Assembly: GCF_009688945.1 (NCBI RefSeq)
Contig: NZ_AP021874.1
Coordinates: 4,960,001-5,024,000, forward strand
DNA from: Desulfosarcina alkanivorans
GTDB lineage: Bacteria > Desulfobacterota > Desulfobacteria > Desulfobacterales > Desulfosarcinaceae
DNA: 64,000 nt
Direction of reading: 5' to 3'
In this document: one piece after another, positions 63,099-64,000 of the stretch
Layout of the letters: each line of letters begins with the position of its first letter
Numbering within the stretch: position 1 is the first letter of the stretch
Program-made: the position numbers and the translations under genes
The notes under the pieces: generated by a model
What the model was told of the DNA's origin: nothing
What the model saw: the letters and a program-made list of their open reading frames with translations, nothing else
The model's database searches: none

Positions 63099-64000
63099 GC
63101 ATTTTCTCCCCCGTAAAGGGCCTTCACCGCCGCCCGGTCGATGCGGCCGTCGGTTTCCGGCAGGGATTCCACGAACTGCACGTATTGGGGCTTTTTGAAA
63201 CGGGCGATGCGCCCACCGACAAAGTCGATCAGCTCCTTTTCGGTGAGTTGCATGTTGGCTTTCAACACACAGACCGCTTTGATGCCTTCTTTCCATCTGG
63301 GATCCGGAACACCGAACACCATGGTCCGTTCGACCGCCGGGTGGTCGAGAATGACTTTTTCCACCTCGGCCGGATAGACGTTTTCGCCGCCGGGCTTAAT
63401 CAGCTCTTTTTCCGGTTTGCGGCCGGCGTACCACAGGAAGCCGTCTTCGTCGAAGCGGCCCAGGTCGCCGGTGTGATGCCGCCCGTTGCGGAAGGTGTGG
63501 GCATTGTCTTCCTCCAGATGCCAATAGCCTTTGAACACCATGGGGCCCTTGAGGGTGATTTCACCGACCTGACCCGTCGCCACGGGATTGTCAGCGTCAT
63601 CTACCAGGGCCACCAGGCCCATGGGAATGGGGCGGCCGGCGGAACCGGGCCGGTCATCATAACGGCCCATGGTGGTGAGGCAGGAGGTCTCCGTCTGACC
63701 GTACATGTTGTAGAAACAACCCCCGGTCGTCCGCTGGTATCGTTCGATGGTTTCCGGTCCATCCAGTCCCATGACCGCCCTCAGGGACGTAATGTCGTCC
63801 CCGGATTTTTGCTGAGCGTCGAGGATGGCGCCCAGAATCGGTGAAAAATCGAATAACACGGACACTTTTTCAGACTGGATCAGGGAGACGGCCCGTTCAG
63901 CGTCAAACCGGCTCATATTGACGTTCAGGGCGCCGGCGTGAAAGGCGTTGACGGCCATGAACAGGCCGGCCACGTGGAACAGGGGCAGCAGGTTCAAATG
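63095..64000 (-). CDS. AMP-dependent acyl-CoA ligase (N-terminus beyond window)
   Basis: Acyl-adenylate-forming ligase whose first half lies past the right edge; about 300 residues are visible. It shows LPLFHVAGLFMAV, the MYGQTETSCLTTMG motif, HTGDLGRFDEDGFLWYAGRKPEKELIKPGGENVYPAEVE-type (read as HTGDLG then GRKPEKELIKPGGENV) and the C-terminal subdomain. The usual catalytic Lys position in the A10 region reads DGRIDRAAVK: the canonical GK is GR, so the lysine is replaced by arginine. Start not in window. Confidence 0.82.
   Translation of the reverse strand, partial: HLNLLPLFHVAGLFMAVNAFHAGALNVNMSRFDAERAVSLIQSEKVSVLFDFSPILGAILDAQQKSGDDITSLRAVMGLDGPETIERYQRTTGGCFYNMYGQTETSCLTTMGRYDDRPGSAGRPIPMGLVALVDDADNPVATGQVGEITLKGPMVFKGYWHLEEDNAHTFRNGRHHTGDLGRFDEDGFLWYAGRKPEKELIKPGGENVYPAEVEKVILDHPAVERTMVFGVPDPRWKEGIKAVCVLKANMQLTEKELIDFVGGRIARFKKPQYVQFVESLPETDGRIDRAAVKALYGGENA

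Noticed and set aside
1-64000. tRNA, rRNA, CRISPR arrays, transposases or phage genes
   Set aside because: None was recognised by eye on either strand; a tRNA or CRISPR search program would be needed to exclude small cases.

Overview
The window looks like chromosome from an anaerobic, metabolically versatile Desulfobacterota bacterium (Desulfobacteraceae / Desulfosarcina-like). This is inferred from gene content: a pilMNOPQ operon, NtrC-type regulators, a PrkA-YeaH-SpoVR locus, fatty-acid beta-oxidation, and a corrinoid-dependent MttB-type methyl transfer operon. No rRNA, tRNA, CRISPR array, phage or transposase gene was seen. Most genes are GC-rich; the clearest AT-rich exceptions are an insert near 20.4-20.8 kb and the intergenic control regions.

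Layout. 1-5.3 kb: type IV pilus assembly genes pilQ (cut by the left edge), pilP, pilO, pilN and pilM, with a small XRE-type regulator upstream. 6-8.8 kb: a histidine kinase / sigma-54 response-regulator pair. 8.9-13.9 kb: housekeeping genes on the minus strand (TPR protein, PfkB kinase, SH3 protein, a Fur-FeoA fusion, FmdB, RecN). 14-17.9 kb: a FadR-type GntR regulator with a glycerol-3-phosphate dehydrogenase and an FGGY kinase, preceded by a perfect inverted repeat. 18-26.3 kb: the stress kinase locus prkA - small membrane protein - yeaH - spoVR - a second, zinc-finger-bearing PrkA-like ATPase; a palindromic repeat element sits between the first two genes. 26-39.6 kb: mixed genes including polA, sppA, queF, dusB, a DUF1848 protein and a metallo-beta-lactamase-fold lactonase-like protein. 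39.6-43.9 kb: a fadN-fadA beta-oxidation operon with Bacillus FadR-type boxes upstream. 44-45.3 kb: a DAHP synthase gene preceded by a Phe/Tyr-rich leader peptide and a terminator, which together form a classical transcription attenuator. 45.6-54 kb: an HD-GYP protein, a pseudopilin, transporters, a YihY-family protein and EttA. 54.2-59.3 kb: a three-gene corrinoid methyltransferase operon facing a divergent sigma-54 activator, with a candidate -24/-12 promoter and palindromes between them. 59.3-64 kb: an OleA-like condensing enzyme, a VanZ-like protein, a multiply frameshifted metallo-hydrolase, a frameshifted flavodoxin-like reductase and an acyl-CoA ligase cut by the right edge.

The most interesting signals are regulatory: the Phe/Tyr attenuator, the FadR-type boxes in front of fadNA, the sigma-54 module controlling the methyltransferase operon, and the FadR/GntR operator-like repeat. 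Among proteins, the Fur-FeoA fusion and the second PrkA-like ATPase stand out. All functional assignments come from reading the translated sequence; no database search was run.
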